The notes beneath the pieces are model-generated. The model saw only the letters and a program-made list of their open reading frames with translations. It searched no databases and had not been told where the DNA came from. A DNA stretch of 45,458 nt from an uncultured Ruminococcus sp. (GTDB taxonomy: Bacteria; Bacillota; Clostridia; Oscillospirales; Acutalibacteraceae): positions 1-45,458 of the forward strand of contig CADASG010000020.1 of the NCBI GenBank assembly GCA_902790475.1. The letters run 5' to 3'. Made by a program: the position numbers and the translations under genes. This document shows, in pieces, positions 1 to 10,342 of the stretch (position 1 is its first letter; each line of letters starts with the position of its first letter).

Positions 1-156
1 TTTAGTGTACATCTCACTGTAATGTTTGAGTATTTACTCAAAGTCATTACGGGTTTCTTTCTTTATTACTTATTGTTCAATTTTCAAGGTTCTGTGCGCC
101 TTTTGAGGTGATTCACAGCTGTTTTCTCAGCTCCGCACCTCAGCAGTGCATGAGCT
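1..156 (-). ncRNA. rRNA operon leader transcript (5' part, runs out of the window)
   Basis: Read on the minus strand, this is the transcribed leader downstream of a perfect promoter. It contains the phrase AACCTTGAAAATTGAACAA, which resembles the conserved leader/spacer phrase found next to 16S and 23S rRNA genes in Firmicutes. Near 20-55 there is a processing-type stem (TTTGAGT/ACTCAAA, extended by TAATG/CATTA). No 16S sequence itself is inside the window, so the rRNA gene is inferred to lie just left of position 1. Confidence 0.6.
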
Positions 157-213
157 ATTATATAACAATTCCGCCCTCTTGTCAACACTTTTTTTATTTT
201 TTTTAAAATTTTT
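157..213 (-). promoter_or_regulatory. Consensus sigma-A promoter with UP-like A-tracts, probably rRNA P1
   Basis: On the minus strand the -35 TTGACA (180-185) and -10 TATAAT (157-162) are both perfect and separated by 17 bp. Immediately upstream of the -35 (186-213) are runs of A and T typical of an UP element bound by the RNA polymerase alpha subunit. Transcription proceeds toward position 1 into the rRNA-type leader. Confidence 0.8.
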
Positions 214-247
214 TTCGGCACGGAAAAAAACTGCTCTCCGTGCCGAA
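214..247 (-). terminator. Terminator-like hairpin between the RND gene and the rRNA promoter
   Basis: An 11-bp perfect inverted repeat (TTCGGCACGGA / TCCGTGCCGAA) lies 36 bases after the RND stop codon. On the minus strand it is followed by A-rich rather than T-rich sequence, so it may stop transcription only weakly, or it may insulate the rRNA promoter from read-through. Confidence 0.5.
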
Positions 248-282
248 TAATTCTATGCAATATATTTATTTTTTGGTCGTTA

Positions 283-3200
283 TCAGTCTGTTATATCGAT
301 CAAATCCTCTTTTTCGACCTTGCGAAGTTCCTTGCGGCTAAACAGATCGTATATCGAAGGAATGATATAGAGGGTCATAACGGTCGCGTAAAGCAATCCG
401 CCAATGCAGACGATCGCAAGCGGCTGAACGAGCTCAGCGCCTGTGCCTATTCCGAGCGCCATGACGGACAATCCCAGCACGGTAGTCAGAGCGGTTATGA
501 AAATCGGGCGCATACGGGTTTTGCCTGCCTCAACTATGGCTTCGCGCCGCTCCATTCCGCCGAGTCTCAGATTATTAATGTAATCAACCAGTACGATGCC
601 GTTGTTTACGATTATGCCGCAGAGCATAACGAAGCCGAGCATAGACACTACGCTGACGTCGAAACCGGTGATCAGCAGCGCCGTGAAACCTCCCGTGAAC
701 GCAAGAGGTATCGTAAACATTATAATGAGCGGAGATTTCAGGCTTTGGAACTGCGCTACCATAATGAAATAGATCAGTATGACACCGAGAAGGAGCATAA
801 GAAGAAGCTGCTCCAGCGCCTCCATTGTCTGTTTGTCGGTGCCGCGAAATTCGTATGAAACACCGTCGGACAGCTCGGTTTTCTTCATCATTTCTTTCGC
901 TCTGTTTGTGGCATCGGTGAGCGCTGTACCCTTTTTAAGCGAACCCTCAACGTTTATATATCGCTTTTGATCTAATCTGGAAATTGTATTCATAGACCTT
1001 CCGCGCGAGATGTCCGCGATTTTTGACAGCTCTGTTTTTTTATTGCCGCCCTCTTTATCGGTATACTGTATCGCAATGTCGCCGATCTTCTCAGCGGCGA
1101 TTTTCTGCTTTTCATCCTTGACAATAACAACGTCCATGCTGCCACCGTTTTCAGCGTTCAGGGTAGTTGACGCCTTCTCCTCGGAGACAGACGCGGCGAT
1201 CTGCTGAAACACCTGCGCTACGGTCAGTCCCTTTTGCGCCGCTTTCTGTTTATCCACGGCTATGCGGATCTCGGGTGAAGTCGCGCCCACGCCGTCATCG
1301 ACCGTTTCGATGCCATCGAGCTTTTCAAGGTTTTTGCCTGTCTGCTCAGCCGCCTTGCGAAGCGCTTCCAGATCATCGCTCTGGAGTGAGATCTCAACAC
1401 CGCCGCCGCCCAAAATCTGCGACATGGAGGACAAAGCGCCTGCGCTTACATTGACCTCTCCGTTTATATCGGCAAGCTCTTTTTTCAATTCATCCGCAAT
1501 ATCGGAGCCCTGTTTGATCTTGTCGCTTTTCAGCACGCCGTAGGCTGACAGCGCTCCTGCGTCATTTCCTTTGACGCTGACTCCCATTACCGCCGCTCTC
1601 ATGGAGCTGCCCGCCATTACGCCGACGGTTTCAAATTCATCATGACGGTTGAGGATCTTGCTGAGCTTTTCGCCCTCCTCAACGGTTTCGGCAAAGGTCG
1701 CGTTGGAATCCAACGTTACATCGATCTGGATCTGTGTGCTGTGCATCTGCGGCATGAAGCTGAATCCCCTTGCAACTGCCGCAAAGCCGCTGCCGAACAG
1801 GAAAACGACTGCGATAAGAATAGCTATGATCTTGTGACGAAGCACAAGTCGTATCGACTTATCGTAAAATTTCAGAATAACACCTTCGCCGTTTTTCTTC
1901 GGCGGACGGATCTTTTTCAGCATTCCCTGACCCATCGCCGGGACGAGCGTCAGCGCCACGATCAGACTCGCGAGGAGTGAATAGGTTACGGTCAGCGCCA
2001 TATCCGCAAAGAGCTGACGGGTGATTCCCTCCACAAAAACTATGGGGGCGAACACGCAAACAGTTGTCAGCGTTGAAGCAATAATAGCGCCTGCCACTTG
2101 TTTCGCGCCGTTGAGCGAAGCCTGAACCGCATTATATCCCTTGGCGCGGAGGCGGTATATATTCTCGATAACAACTACCGAGTTATCCACCAGCATTCCG
2201 ACGCCGACAGCAAGACCGGAAAGGGAGATCATGTTCAGCGAGATACCGCTGAAATACATGAGCACTATTGCAAACACCACGCTGATTGGTATGGATATTC
2301 CGACAATCAGAGTGGGCTTTAAGTCGCGAAGGAACAGGAAGAGGATGACTATAGCGAGCACCGCGCCCATAAGCAGGTTTTGCAGCACGTTGTTCACAAT
2401 GATGTCGATATAGTCTCCCTGGCTGTAAAGAGCAGTAAAGCCAAGCCCCTTGTATTCCTTTTCCAGTTCGGCAACGGTTTGGTTGATATTATCGCAAACC
2501 GTTGAGGTCGCCACGTCGCTTTGCTTGCTGAAGCTAAGCACCACACCGTCTCTTTGATTTATCTTTGCAAAGATATCCTCGGAGTCGTCGGTAGTGAGCA
2601 CATCTGCAACGTCGCTGAGCTTCACCACACCTAAACCGTCGATCTTGGTATCGAAGAGCGCCAGTGAAGAAAGCTCCTTTTGACTTTTCACTTCTTCGCC
2701 GACGCGAACCAGGATACGGTTGTTTTTGTCGTCGGAAACATAGCCGGCAGGCATGGAAAAATTCTGAGCCTTTAGAATTGCCGCGATATTGTCGGATGTG
2801 ACTGTATTGTTAACATCCGCCTTTTCCTTGGCTTCTTTCTTTTGCTTGTTTAACTCCTTGAGGTTTTTATCCACCTCGGTTTTTGCGGCATTGAGCTGAG
2901 TTACGGCTGCGTTCAGTTCACCCTGCTTGGCAGTCAGAGTCGCCACCGTTCCGGACATTTTATAGTCCGCCGACGAACGCTGCTGAGATATGGTGGAAAG
3001 CGCCTGATTGACGGAAAGTGTGTTATCCTCCAACCCTTTTTCGGCTTTTTCGATCTGCCCGATACCTTCGTTGATCGTTTTGATTTTATCGCTGAGAGTA
3101 TTCAGAGTTTCGTCAAGGGACATTACATTCGCGCCCTGTTCCCTGAGCTTTCCCTCAAGTGTTTTTATAGCGTTGTTAACCTCGGTCAGTGTTTTTTTAG

Positions 3201-4320
3201 CTGACTCTATCGCGGCTGAAACGCCGTCGAATTTCAGATTGTATGCCTCCAGTTGCTTTTCCAGTGAGGTAAGCTGCGCGTTTAACGCGTCCCTTTCCGC
3301 ATCCAAAAGCGATCCGTCCTGTAATTTTGCAGCTATCTCCTTATAAGCCTTATCTATTTTGGTCAGCACGCTTACATTGGAAACGAGCTGCTCTTTCTTT
3401 TGATTAAGCTCATTCAAAGAGGTTTTCGCGCCGAGCAGCGTCTGATAGGTCAGTTCAAGAACTGTTTTTGTCTGCGTGAGAGAAGCCTTTTGATCAAGCA
3501 GCTTCATCTGCGCGGTAAGCAGCTTGGTACCTCCGTTCGACGCCTGAGTTTGTGCGTCGCTGAGCTGCTTTGCGGCTTGGCTCTGGGCGGAGTTTATATC
3601 GTCGATTGAGTTGTCGATGGTTTGAGAGCCGTTTTCCGCTTTCTTTAAATTATCCTCAAGCTTCTTTTTAGCCTCGTTGATCTTCCCCTCCGCCTTGGCG
3701 AACTGAGAATCAAGCGCGGCGTTTATTTTCTTGTTCAGAGCGTCGAGCTTTTTTTGCGAGAGCACTACGCTCTGCTTTCGCGTGACCACGCCCTTGTCGG
3801 AAACAGAGGCTACGCCGTCGATGCCCTCGAGTCTGTTTATAAGCTTATCTGTCACAAAATCCGAAAGTTCGTTTCTTTCCTTGCCCTCGTAATCCACCGC
3901 CATCATCGCGACCGGCAGGATATTGGGATTTGCCTTGATAAGATACGGAGAGCCCACCGCGTCGTCCCACGCGTCGGAAACAGCGTCAAGTCCCGAACGC
4001 ACATCGACCGTGGCTGTATCCATATTCGTGCCGTCCTCGAACTCCAGCAGCAGCATTGAGTAATTATCCGTTGAGCTTGACGTGATCTGCTTTACCCCGT
4101 CAACTGTAAACAGAGCGCTTTCAAGCGGCTTTGAAACAGCGGTCTCAACGGTTTCCGGCGTCTGACCGACATATGTGGTAAGTATCATTATATAAGGAAA
4201 ATCCATGTTCGGGAGCAGATCGGGCGTCATTTTCATAAAAGACACCACTCCCAGCACCAGTACAAGGATCACGCAGACAAAAATCGTCAGCGGTTTTCTA
4301 ACGCTAAGCTTAGATAACAT
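283..4320 (-). CDS. RND superfamily efflux permease with long coiled-coil insertion
   Basis: This is a 1345-residue inner-membrane exporter of the AcrB/MmpL-like RND superfamily, driven by the proton gradient. The first membrane segment is at about 10-28. The TM2-TM4 block includes a VGMLVDNSVVVIEN motif, which corresponds to the proton-relay segment. A second permease half with the usual duplicated membrane bundle ends near 1325. Residues about 188-505 are a highly charged K/E/Q/A-rich coiled coil inserted in the first extracytoplasmic porter domain. This explains the length compared with about 1040-1065 residues for ordinary members such as SwrC. No membrane-fusion adaptor gene is adjacent, so the coiled coil may act in its place (inference). 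AAGGAG lies 13 bases before the ATG. The upstream TetR gene on the same strand is the likely regulator. Substrate unknown. Confidence 0.9.
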   Translation of the reverse strand: MLSKLSVRKPLTIFVCVILVLVLGVVSFMKMTPDLLPNMDFPYIMILTTYVGQTPETVETAVSKPLESALFTVDGVKQITSSSTDNYSMLLLEFEDGTNMDTATVDVRSGLDAVSDAWDDAVGSPYLIKANPNILPVAMMAVDYEGKERNELSDFVTDKLINRLEGIDGVASVSDKGVVTRKQSVVLSQKKLDALNKKINAALDSQFAKAEGKINEAKKKLEDNLKKAENGSQTIDNSIDDINSAQSQAAKQLSDAQTQASNGGTKLLTAQMKLLDQKASLTQTKTVLELTYQTLLGAKTSLNELNQKKEQLVSNVSVLTKIDKAYKEIAAKLQDGSLLDAERDALNAQLTSLEKQLEAYNLKFDGVSAAIESAKKTLTEVNNAIKTLEGKLREQGANVMSLDETLNTLSDKIKTINEGIGQIEKAEKGLEDNTLSVNQALSTISQQRSSADYKMSGTVATLTAKQGELNAAVTQLNAAKTEVDKNLKELNKQKKEAKEKADVNNTVTSDNIAAILKAQNFSMPAGYVSDDKNNRILVRVGEEVKSQKELSSLALFDTKIDGLGVVKLSDVADVLTTDDSEDIFAKINQRDGVVLSFSKQSDVATSTVCDNINQTVAELEKEYKGLGFTALYSQGDYIDIIVNNVLQNLLMGAVLAIVILFLFLRDLKPTLIVGISIPISVVFAIVLMYFSGISLNMISLSGLAVGVGMLVDNSVVVIENIYRLRAKGYNAVQASLNGAKQVAGAIIASTLTTVCVFAPIVFVEGITRQLFADMALTVTYSLLASLIVALTLVPAMGQGMLKKIRPPKKNGEGVILKFYDKSIRLVLRHKIIAILIAVVFLFGSGFAAVARGFSFMPQMHSTQIQIDVTLDSNATFAETVEEGEKLSKILNRHDEFETVGVMAGSSMRAAVMGVSVKGNDAGALSAYGVLKSDKIKQGSDIADELKKELADINGEVNVSAGALSSMSQILGGGGVEISLQSDDLEALRKAAEQTGKNLEKLDGIETVDDGVGATSPEIRIAVDKQKAAQKGLTVAQVFQQIAASVSEEKASTTLNAENGGSMDVVIVKDEKQKIAAEKIGDIAIQYTDKEGGNKKTELSKIADISRGRSMNTISRLDQKRYINVEGSLKKGTALTDATNRAKEMMKKTELSDGVSYEFRGTDKQTMEALEQLLLMLLLGVILIYFIMVAQFQSLKSPLIIMFTIPLAFTGGFTALLITGFDVSVVSMLGFVMLCGIIVNNGIVLVDYINNLRLGGMERREAIVEAGKTRMRPIFITALTTVLGLSVMALGIGTGAELVQPLAIVCIGGLLYATVMTLYIIPSIYDLFSRKELRKVEKEDLIDITD

Positions 4321-4357
4321 AGTGACTTCAAAACTCCTTGAAAACTATTGTATGAAC

Positions 4358-4402
4358 AAAAAATCGGCTTTAAGACTACCTGATCTTAAAACCGACTTTT
4401 TC
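4358..4402 (-). terminator. Hairpin with T-run between tetR-type gene and RND gene
   Basis: On the minus strand, AAGTCGGTTTTAAGA pairs with TCTTAAAGCCGATT (one G-U pair, 8-base loop) and is followed by six T residues. It has the shape of an intrinsic terminator placed inside the intergenic gap. It would partly uncouple the permease from its regulator or act as an attenuator. Confidence 0.65.
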
Positions 4403-4408
4403 GGGAAG

Positions 4409-5020
4409 CTATGCTACCGCTCCCGATTTAACTATATCAACCTGCTTAAGATAAGATTTTTTGACGATTTCATATTCGCCGCCGTTGATGAAGTACTCGC
4501 GAACGCAGCGTTTGAGCACCGTCATAAGAACAGCATTAACCAATCTAAAGAAATCGTCGTCCTGCGACTTCAGGTTTTTGCGGGAAAGCTGCTTTTTTAA
4601 GCCATCGATCTCAGCAAGTCCCTGATAGCGCTTGCTGATAAATTCCGAAACAATGCTGCAGGAATCGTACAATCCGGAGAACACCTTGCGAAAAACAGCC
4701 TTGTTTCTTTTCGATTTGCCGAGCTCTGCCATGATAGAAAAGCATTCTTCATAGGTATAGAAGATATCTCCGCGTGAAATATCAATTACCTTGCTGATTT
4801 CCGAAACGCACTGCTCTGCGTAATAGTGAAACACAACCTCTACCAGATCCATTTTGTCATCAAAATACTGATAAAAGCTTCCGCGGGAAATGTTTGCCTG
4901 TTCAATTATGTTGTTTATGCTTACACGGTTGGTATCCTCACGTGCAAACTCATCAATGATCGCGCTTATAACCCTTTGCTTTTTTGATTCAGACAAATTC
5001 AAAAACGTGCTCTTAATCAT
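4409..5020 (-). CDS. TetR/AcrR-family transcriptional regulator
   Basis: A 203-residue DNA-binding protein. The N-terminal helix-turn-helix is clear (VSINNIIEQANISRGSFYQY at about 33-52, followed by F-DDK-DL), as in TetR/AcrR repressors. The C-terminal part is helical and variable, as expected for a ligand-binding/dimerisation domain, so the effector cannot be predicted. It lies 88 bp upstream of the RND exporter on the same strand and most likely controls it and itself. The start is supported by an AAAAGGGGTG ribosome binding site just upstream. A consensus-like promoter lies at 5139-5167. No convincing palindromic operator was identified by eye. Confidence 0.88.
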   Translation of the reverse strand: MIKSTFLNLSESKKQRVISAIIDEFAREDTNRVSINNIIEQANISRGSFYQYFDDKMDLVEVVFHYYAEQCVSEISKVIDISRGDIFYTYEECFSIMAELGKSKRNKAVFRKVFSGLYDSCSIVSEFISKRYQGLAEIDGLKKQLSRKNLKSQDDDFFRLVNAVLMTVLKRCVREYFINGGEYEIVKKSYLKQVDIVKSGAVA

Positions 5021-5138
5021 GCGTAATACACCCCTTTTTATTAAACAACCGACACGCGCCGTCCCCCATAAAAAGTCTGAAAAAACGCGAAAATGTGCTG
5101 AACAGACCGTAAGCGCCGAGCCGTGTTATTTATCACTC

Positions 5139-5167
5139 AGTATATCATTTTTTATATAAAGTGTCAA
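5139..5167 (-). promoter_or_regulatory. Promoter of the TetR regulator (and probably the RND gene)
   Basis: On the minus strand, -35 TTGACA (5162-5167), 17-bp spacer, -10 TATACT (5139-5144). It lies about 120 bp upstream of the regulator start, leaving a long untranslated leader. Confidence 0.7.
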
Positions 5168-5369
5168 GATTTTGTTTGGGCTTATTATATCATACTTATT
5201 TAGATATACTGTTCAAATCATCCTATACGCAGGGTTATTTTGTTCTTCTCAAACAGATGATCGCGGCACGATATGCCCTTCGTTAAGATACCGAAACACA
5301 ATCATATATTTATACAAATCACACAAAACAATAAATCGTACACTTTATCCGATAGAAGGAGCATTTTTC
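5168..5369. other. Intergenic stretch without recognised feature
   Basis: AT-rich DNA between the minus-strand TetR promoter and repeat copy A. A 90-codon open frame crosses it and runs into the repeat. It has no ribosome binding site and no recognisable domain, so no gene is called. Confidence 0.5.
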
Positions 5370-5513
5370 TTAAGGCAATACCGCATAATTCAGGTGTGCG
5401 GATTGCGCAGTAAGATTTTTCGTCAGGTTGCACAAATAAATTGAGGTAAGGCTGTCGCCTTGCCGAGAGATTCAAGCAAGCCGTGCGCCTTGAATTGTGC
5501 GGTGTTGCCTTAA
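5370..5513 (+). repeat. Dispersed inverted-repeat element, copy A (full length)
   Basis: A 144-bp element bounded by TTAAGGCAATACCGCA and its near-perfect inverse TGCGGTGTTGCCTTAA. The inverted match continues inward through AATTCA and more loosely to about 43 bp. The centre holds GGTAAGGC-TGTC-GCCTTGCC, so the whole element can fold into a long hairpin with a nested stem. It has no coding capacity. Related copies lie at 27447-27561, 29857-29955 and 35097-35143. It ends 7 bp before the -35 box of the V-ATPase promoter. Confidence 0.9.
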
Positions 5514-5520
5514 TTTTTTA

Positions 5521-5549
5521 TTGCAATTTGCAAAGAATTATGATATGAT
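5521..5549 (+). promoter_or_regulatory. Promoter of the V-ATPase operon
   Basis: -35 TTGCAA (5521-5526), 17-bp spacer, -10 TATGAT (5544-5549). It is the only good promoter between repeat copy A and the first V-ATPase gene, giving a leader of about 60 bases. Confidence 0.7.
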
Positions 5550-5615
5550 TAAAAATAATATGGGCGTTGTATTGTTATTTCTTTAACAATAAAGCGTCAA
5601 CGAAAGGAGTATCTT

Positions 5616-5927
5616 ATGGCTAAGGATATGTTGGACGCGATTTGCGCCGCCGAAGCGGAAGCCAAAAACAGCGAACTGAACGCGCGCCAAACCGCAGCGC
5701 AGATGACAGCCAAGGCGCGAAAAGACGCCGCCGAGCTGATCTCGCAGCGCGAACAGGAGGCTGAAAAGAGCGCTGAGGACGAGCTGGAGCGGACAAGAGC
5801 CGAAGGCGAACGCGCCGCTGCGAAAGCGGCAAAAAACGCCGAAACCGAATGCAAGAGGATTTCGGCAGCGGCTGACAAAAACCGTGCGACTGTAATCAAA
5901 AAAGCCGCCGACGCCCTGCTGGGCTGA
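5616..5927 (+). CDS. ntpF: V-type ATPase subunit G/H (peripheral stalk)
   Basis: A 103-residue, almost entirely helical Ala/Glu/Lys/Arg-rich protein (repeated AEAEAK, AAKAAKNAE stretches), as expected for the G/H subunit. That subunit pairs with subunit E in a right-handed coiled-coil peripheral stalk holding the A3B3 head against the membrane part. Family assignment rests on length, composition and first position in an operon whose order matches Enterococcus hirae ntpFIKECGABD. The AAAGGAG ribosome binding site precedes the ATG by 9 bases. Sequence similarity alone would be weak, so context carries much of the call. Confidence 0.85.
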   Translation: MAKDMLDAICAAEAEAKNSELNARQTAAQMTAKARKDAAELISQREQEAEKSAEDELERTRAEGERAAAKAAKNAETECKRISAAADKNRATVIKKAADALLG

Positions 5928-5957
5928 ACGCGGAAAATAAAAGTGTGGTGATGCTAT

Positions 5958-8416
<2,459 letters not shown>

Positions 8417-8451
8417 TTCGGTCTGAAAATCAACACCAAAGGAGGACGCGT

Positions 8452-9033
8452 ATGAACGGCGGTGAAAAAATTATCGACCGCATCAAGGCTGACAGCAAAA
8501 GCGCAGTGGACGCGGTGATGGCAGAAGCCACACGCAGCTGCGAAGGCATTATGCAGGACGCCGAAAAAACTGCCGCTAAGCGCGCGGCGGTCATCAGCGA
8601 AAAGACGCAGGCAAAACGCAGGCAGCTTGAAGCTTCCGCCAAAAGCCGCGCCGAGCTTGAAACACGCAACGCCCTGCTCAGGCAGCGCAGAGCGGAGATC
8701 GACAAAACCGTTAAGGGTCTGCAAACCTATCTGCAGACGCTTGATGATAAAAATTATTTCAATGCTTTATACAGACTTGCCGCTCAGCTTAAAGGCAAAA
8801 GCGGCGAGATATATCTCAATCAAAAGGATTTAAACCGGCTTCCGCGGGATTTTGAGGAACGCTTGAAAGAAAACGGCGTAACCGCAAAGGTCAGCCGCAA
8901 ACCCGCCGACATCGTCGGAGGCTTTGTGCTCAAGGACGGAGACATTGAGGAAAACATGGACTTCAAGGCGCTGATCAGCGCCCGCAGAGACGAGATTGAG
9001 GATTTGATTAACCGCGAGCTTTTTGCTCGGTAA
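8452..9033 (+). CDS. ntpE: V-type ATPase subunit E (peripheral stalk)
   Basis: A 193-residue stalk subunit. The N-terminal half (about 1-100) is a charged coiled coil that would pair with the G/H subunit. The C-terminal half is a mixed alpha/beta head that binds subunit B, with the family phrase GGFVLKDGDIEENMDFKAL at about 163-181. The length matches the bacterial E family (about 190-200). AAAGGAGG precedes the ATG. It sits 35 bp after ntpK and 9 bp before ntpC. Confidence 0.92.
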   Translation: MNGGEKIIDRIKADSKSAVDAVMAEATRSCEGIMQDAEKTAAKRAAVISEKTQAKRRQLEASAKSRAELETRNALLRQRRAEIDKTVKGLQTYLQTLDDKNYFNALYRLAAQLKGKSGEIYLNQKDLNRLPRDFEERLKENGVTAKVSRKPADIVGGFVLKDGDIEENMDFKALISARRDEIEDLINRELFAR

Positions 9034-9042
9034 GGGGGAGCT

Positions 9043-10014
9043 ATGGCGATATCGTATGAATTTTCCATCGGCTCCGTCAGAGCTAAGGAGACCTCGCTTT
9101 TGTCCGCACAGGACACAGAGCGCCTTCTCGGCTGCCGCGACACGGCGCAGCTTTGCTCTACTCTCAGCGATTTGGGCATAGGAAAAGGCAACAGCGTTGA
9201 CGCTGTTCTCGCTCAGCACGAAAAGGAAACCTGGGCGTATCTGAAAAGCGTCGCTCCCGACTTTGACATTTTTACACCCTTTATCATCGCAAACGATATT
9301 CACAACTTTAAGGTAACGCTTAAAGGCATCATGGCAGAGCGCGAATACAAACACCTAATGCTCTCGCCCAATATCGTACCCCATGAAACCATGATCAAGG
9401 CAGTGGAGAACCGCCGCATGAGCCTGCTGCCCGAGTTTATGCAAAAGCCCTGCGACGAGGCTTACGAGCTTCTTGCGCATACCGGCGACGCACGCTCCGC
9501 AGACAGCGTTTTGGACAGGGCGTTAATGGACGAAATGCTGCGTCTTTCCAAGCAATATCGCTCCGCGTTCCTGCGCGAGTATTTTCAGACGCAGATCTTC
9601 TATAACAACGTCAAGATCGCCATTCGCGCTTCACGCGCCAAGCCCACACGCGACTATTTGGAAAAGTCGCTGTGCGAGGTGCCGCATTTCCGCAAAAAGG
9701 AAATAATCGACGCGGCTCTCAAGGGCTATGACAGCCTGATCGGAGAGCTGTCAAAGGACAGCGCCTGCGAATGCGACAAGGCGATGGAAGCGTACAAGGA
9801 GTCTCCCTCGGCGTTTGAGAAATTCACGGACGACAAGCTTATGCGCCTCGCCCGCGAAAGCTGCAAGCGCACCTGCGAGGGCGCCGAGCCGCTGCTCGGA
9901 TATTACTTAGGCAGAGAGGCGGAAAAAAAGATGATACACATCATCGCAAGCGGCATCCGCACCGGAGCGGACGTTGACAATATCAGGGAAAGGCTGCGTG
10001 AAATCTATGGCTAA
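9043..10014 (+). CDS. ntpC: V-type ATPase subunit C/d (rotor-stalk connector)
   Basis: A 323-residue helical protein of the V-ATPase C (AC39/d) family, which forms a funnel on the c-ring and couples it to the central stalk D-F pair. Family features are the phrase FDIFTPFIIANDIHNFKVTL near 80 and the internal repeats of helical units. The length is typical (about 330). A GGGGGAG ribosome binding site precedes the ATG. The last 8 bases overlap the start of the next gene, consistent with translational coupling. Confidence 0.9.
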   Translation: MAISYEFSIGSVRAKETSLLSAQDTERLLGCRDTAQLCSTLSDLGIGKGNSVDAVLAQHEKETWAYLKSVAPDFDIFTPFIIANDIHNFKVTLKGIMAEREYKHLMLSPNIVPHETMIKAVENRRMSLLPEFMQKPCDEAYELLAHTGDARSADSVLDRALMDEMLRLSKQYRSAFLREYFQTQIFYNNVKIAIRASRAKPTRDYLEKSLCEVPHFRKKEIIDAALKGYDSLIGELSKDSACECDKAMEAYKESPSAFEKFTDDKLMRLARESCKRTCEGAEPLLGYYLGREAEKKMIHIIASGIRTGADVDNIRERLREIYG

Positions 10015-10330
10015 GGGCATTGCCGTTATCGGCGACAGCGAGAGCATCAAGGGATTTTCCGCCGTCGGACTGGATATTTTCCCTTGTGACGATTTTGAAG
10101 GCGCGGGTCACCTGCTCAGAAGACTCGCGGACAGCGACAATTACGCGATCATTTATCTGACAGAGGATATCTATCTTCTCAGCGAAAAGGAGCGCGGTCG
10201 CTATGAGGAGCGGCTGAGTCCCGCGATCATCCCCATTCCCGGGGTAAGGGGCAATCAAAGCACGGGCAGAAAACGCCTTTCGAGCTTTGTGGAGAAAGCA
10301 GTCGGCTCCGATATTATCTTCAACAATTAG
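10007..10330 (+). CDS. ntpG: V-type ATPase subunit F (central stalk)
   Basis: A 107-residue subunit F, the small Rossmann-like component of the central rotating stalk that binds subunit D. The N-terminal block KGIAVIGDSESIKGFSAVG and the later PIPGVRG are family hallmarks. An open frame extends 11 codons upstream, but ATG 10007 gives the family N-terminus and an 8-base overlap with ntpC. The length is as expected (about 100-105). Confidence 0.92.
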   Translation: MAKGIAVIGDSESIKGFSAVGLDIFPCDDFEGAGHLLRRLADSDNYAIIYLTEDIYLLSEKERGRYEERLSPAIIPIPGVRGNQSTGRKRLSSFVEKAVGSDIIFNN

Positions 10331-10342
10331 AGGTAATCAGAT

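Noticed and set aside
5172-5444. 90-codon plus-strand frame upstream of repeat copy A
   Set aside because: It runs into the non-coding repeat, has no ribosome binding site and no recognisable protein features.
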